Source of the DNA: Opitutales bacterium
Lineage (GTDB): Bacteria > Verrucomicrobiota > Verrucomicrobiia > Opitutales > Intestinicryptomonadaceae
Direction: 5' to 3'
NCBI GenBank assembly: GCA_017633865.1
Contig: JAGBOM010000234.1
Span: forward strand, 1 to 7,461
DNA: 7,461 bases
Part shown: positions 6,069 to 7,461 of the stretch, piece after piece
Layout: the number at the start of each line of letters is the position of its first letter
Position numbering within the stretch: the first letter of the stretch is position 1
Notes under the pieces: generated by a model
Databases searched by the model: none
Told to the model about the DNA's origin: nothing
Seen by the model: only the letters and a program-made list of their open reading frames with translations
Position numbers and translations under genes: made by a program

Positions 6069-7461
6069 TTACTTAAATTTTACGTCCTTAATGTAGAAGC
6101 TGTCGGCCACGCCCGAGAGGGACTCCATCGCCCTGTCGCCCCGCCATCTTGCCACGTCGAAATAGACGACGTAGGCCATCACAGCCAAAAAGAATATCAT
6201 AAACCCGCCCTGAAGCGCCGCCGCGACCGCGTAGGGGACGGGTCTGCCCATAATCTTTTCCGCGAGCGCGAACATTATGTGCCCGCCGTCCAAAACGGGT
6301 ATGGGCAGCATGTTTAAAATGGCGAGGTTTATGTTTATCAAAACGACGAAAGAAAGCGCGAGCGAAAAATCCATAATCGAAAATTTGTACATCGCCCTGC
6401 CTATGCCTATCGGGCCCGTCAGGTGCCGCAGGCCTATGTCGCTCGAGGGGCTGAAAAGGCTCTTTAGCGCGCCCCAAGTGCGCCAAATGTTTTCTCTAAA
6501 CTGCCTGACAACGCCGGGGTGCTCCACTTTCGCCTCCTCGGCGATTTTATACCCGAGCATATATTTAAACTTCGGCTCCTCCCACTTCGCGGAATATCCC
6601 TTTGGCACGGCGACTTCGCGCAAGTCGGTTCCGTTTAAGGCCGAGAACGTAAGCTTTACGGGGTTTGTCGCGCTCTGGAAGTTGAAGAGAGTAGTAAAAT
6701 CCGAAAGGCTCGAAACGCTGTTTTCCGAAACTTTCAGCAGAACGTCGCCGACATTCAGCCCCGCAAGCTCCGGCTTCGAGAAGTCGCCGTCCAAGAGCCG
6801 AAGCGTCCCCTTTGAAAGCGTCGAGAAAGCGTCCTCCCCGCCGTAGGTCGAGCAAAACAGGCTGAACAAAATCCCGTCTTTTGACGAGACGCTCGCGTAG
6901 GGCTTTGTCAAAACAACTTTTTGCGGCGCGGCCTCGAAGGTCAAAAGATTGCCGCCGCGCAAAACCTCTATTACCGACTTCGCCCCGTTCGCCTCCGCAA
7001 GGTATTCGGAAATCTGGTAGTTTGAATAAAACGGTTTGCCGTCGATTTTCACGATTTTATCCCCCGCTTTCAGCCCCGCCTTCAACGCGGGGGAGCCGGG
7101 CATTACTTCCGAAATCACAAGCCCGCTTGCGGGATAAACGCCGACGGTTCTTAAGCTGTCGCCGGAGCGCATGTTGGTTGGAACAAGCGCGGGGTTTACG
7201 GTAATAAAAAGCTCCCTGCCGCCGCGCAAAACTTTAAAGACGCATTCGGGCCTGCCGTCCTTAGACCTGCCCGTCCCCATCGCTACGGCCTCGGCGATTT
7301 CGCCGAAAGTTGAGACGCGGTGAGAGTCCACTTCCAGAACCCTGTCGCCCTCGGCCAAGCCCGCAATGTAGGCGGGGGAATCGACGGGGTTTATGCCGGA
7401 ATATATTTTTTTCGGCACAAAGCCTATCACGGGCTCCGACTGCGAAGCCTCCGCGGGCACC
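6069..7461 (-). CDS. rseP: RseP-type site-2 intramembrane metalloprotease, 5' end outside the window
   Basis: This is a membrane zinc protease of the RseP/S2P family, which cuts transmembrane segments of substrates such as anti-sigma factors or leftover signal peptides; the substrate here is unknown. The visible 463-464 codons run to the window edge in open frame, so the N-terminal transmembrane segment with HExxH is missing; the GTG at 7460 is internal, not a start. Three PDZ-like modules can be read: about 11-92 (DSPAYIAGLAEGDRVLEVD), 105-178 (PGSPALKAGLKAGDKIVKID) and a diverged one at about 192-285 (ELAGLNVGDVLLKVSENSV). Then come LTGPIGIGRA (347-356), a membrane segment (about 366-386) leading to NMLPIPVLDGGH (383-394), whose Asp391 is the expected third zinc ligand, and a last membrane segment (about 414-434) followed by DVARW. 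It lies 12 bp upstream of ispG. In other bacteria dxr often precedes it. Confidence 0.93.
   Translation of the reverse strand, partial: VPAEASQSEPVIGFVPKKIYSGINPVDSPAYIAGLAEGDRVLEVDSHRVSTFGEIAEAVAMGTGRSKDGRPECVFKVLRGGRELFITVNPALVPTNMRSGDSLRTVGVYPASGLVISEVMPGSPALKAGLKAGDKIVKIDGKPFYSNYQISEYLAEANGAKSVIEVLRGGNLLTFEAAPQKVVLTKPYASVSSKDGILFSLFCSTYGGEDAFSTLSKGTLRLLDGDFSKPELAGLNVGDVLLKVSENSVSSLSDFTTLFNFQSATNPVKLTFSALNGTDLREVAVPKGYSAKWEEPKFKYMLGYKIAEEAKVEHPGVVRQFRENIWRTWGALKSLFSPSSDIGLRHLTGPIGIGRAMYKFSIMDFSLALSFVVLININLAILNMLPIPVLDGGHIMFALAEKIMGRPVPYAVAAALQGGFMIFFLAVMAYVVYFDVARWRGDRAMESLSGVADSFYIKDVKFK

Noticed and set aside
7458..7460. GTG at 7460 as the rseP start
   Set aside because: The frame is open to the window edge and the protein would lack the N-terminal membrane segment and HExxH zinc site, so the true start lies outside.

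Overview
The window carries five ordinary-looking bacterial housekeeping genes in a compact layout. No mobile element, CRISPR array, rRNA or tRNA gene was recognised. Coding regions are GC-rich and the gaps between them are very AT-rich. None of the four visible gene starts has a recognisable Shine-Dalgarno sequence; each is preceded by runs of A or T. The long, insert-bearing form of IspG (about 600 residues) is known from plants, Bacteroidetes, Chlamydiae and other PVC bacteria. With the GC-rich genes and the gene set, I infer a PVC-group bacterium, most likely Verrucomicrobiota and perhaps a gut Opitutales lineage. This placement rests on pattern recognition, not on a search, and is only moderately secure.

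Layout from left to right. Positions 1-301 hold no gene: an AT-rich stretch, a cluster of GC-rich inverted repeats framed by a 9-bp inverted repeat, and a strong terminator for the gene to its right. ilvD (302-2128, minus) encodes dihydroxy-acid dehydratase of branched-chain amino acid synthesis. A 62-bp gap separates it from the divergent gene scpB (2191-3015, plus), a chromosome-condensation subunit with an unusual acidic/glycine-rich insertion and a disordered tail. After 58 bp comes pheA (3074-4135, plus), the bifunctional chorismate mutase/prephenate dehydratase with an ACT regulatory domain. A bidirectional terminator (about 4203-4231) separates pheA from the convergent pair ispG (4257-6056, minus) and rseP (6069-7461, minus, 5' end outside the window). 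These two are 12 bp apart and surely cotranscribed, rseP first.

Functionally, ilvD and pheA serve amino acid synthesis (Val/Ile/Leu and Phe), scpB serves chromosome organisation, and the ispG/rseP pair links the MEP isoprenoid pathway with intramembrane proteolysis. That pair resembles the dxr-rseP-ispG cluster of many bacteria, so dxr may lie just past the right edge.

I did not find a convincing undescribed biological system. The points most worth a second look are the structured repeat element at 64-181, the three PDZ-like domains in the RseP homologue, the internal repeat in the long IspG, and the in-frame codon-repeat insertion in ScpB.
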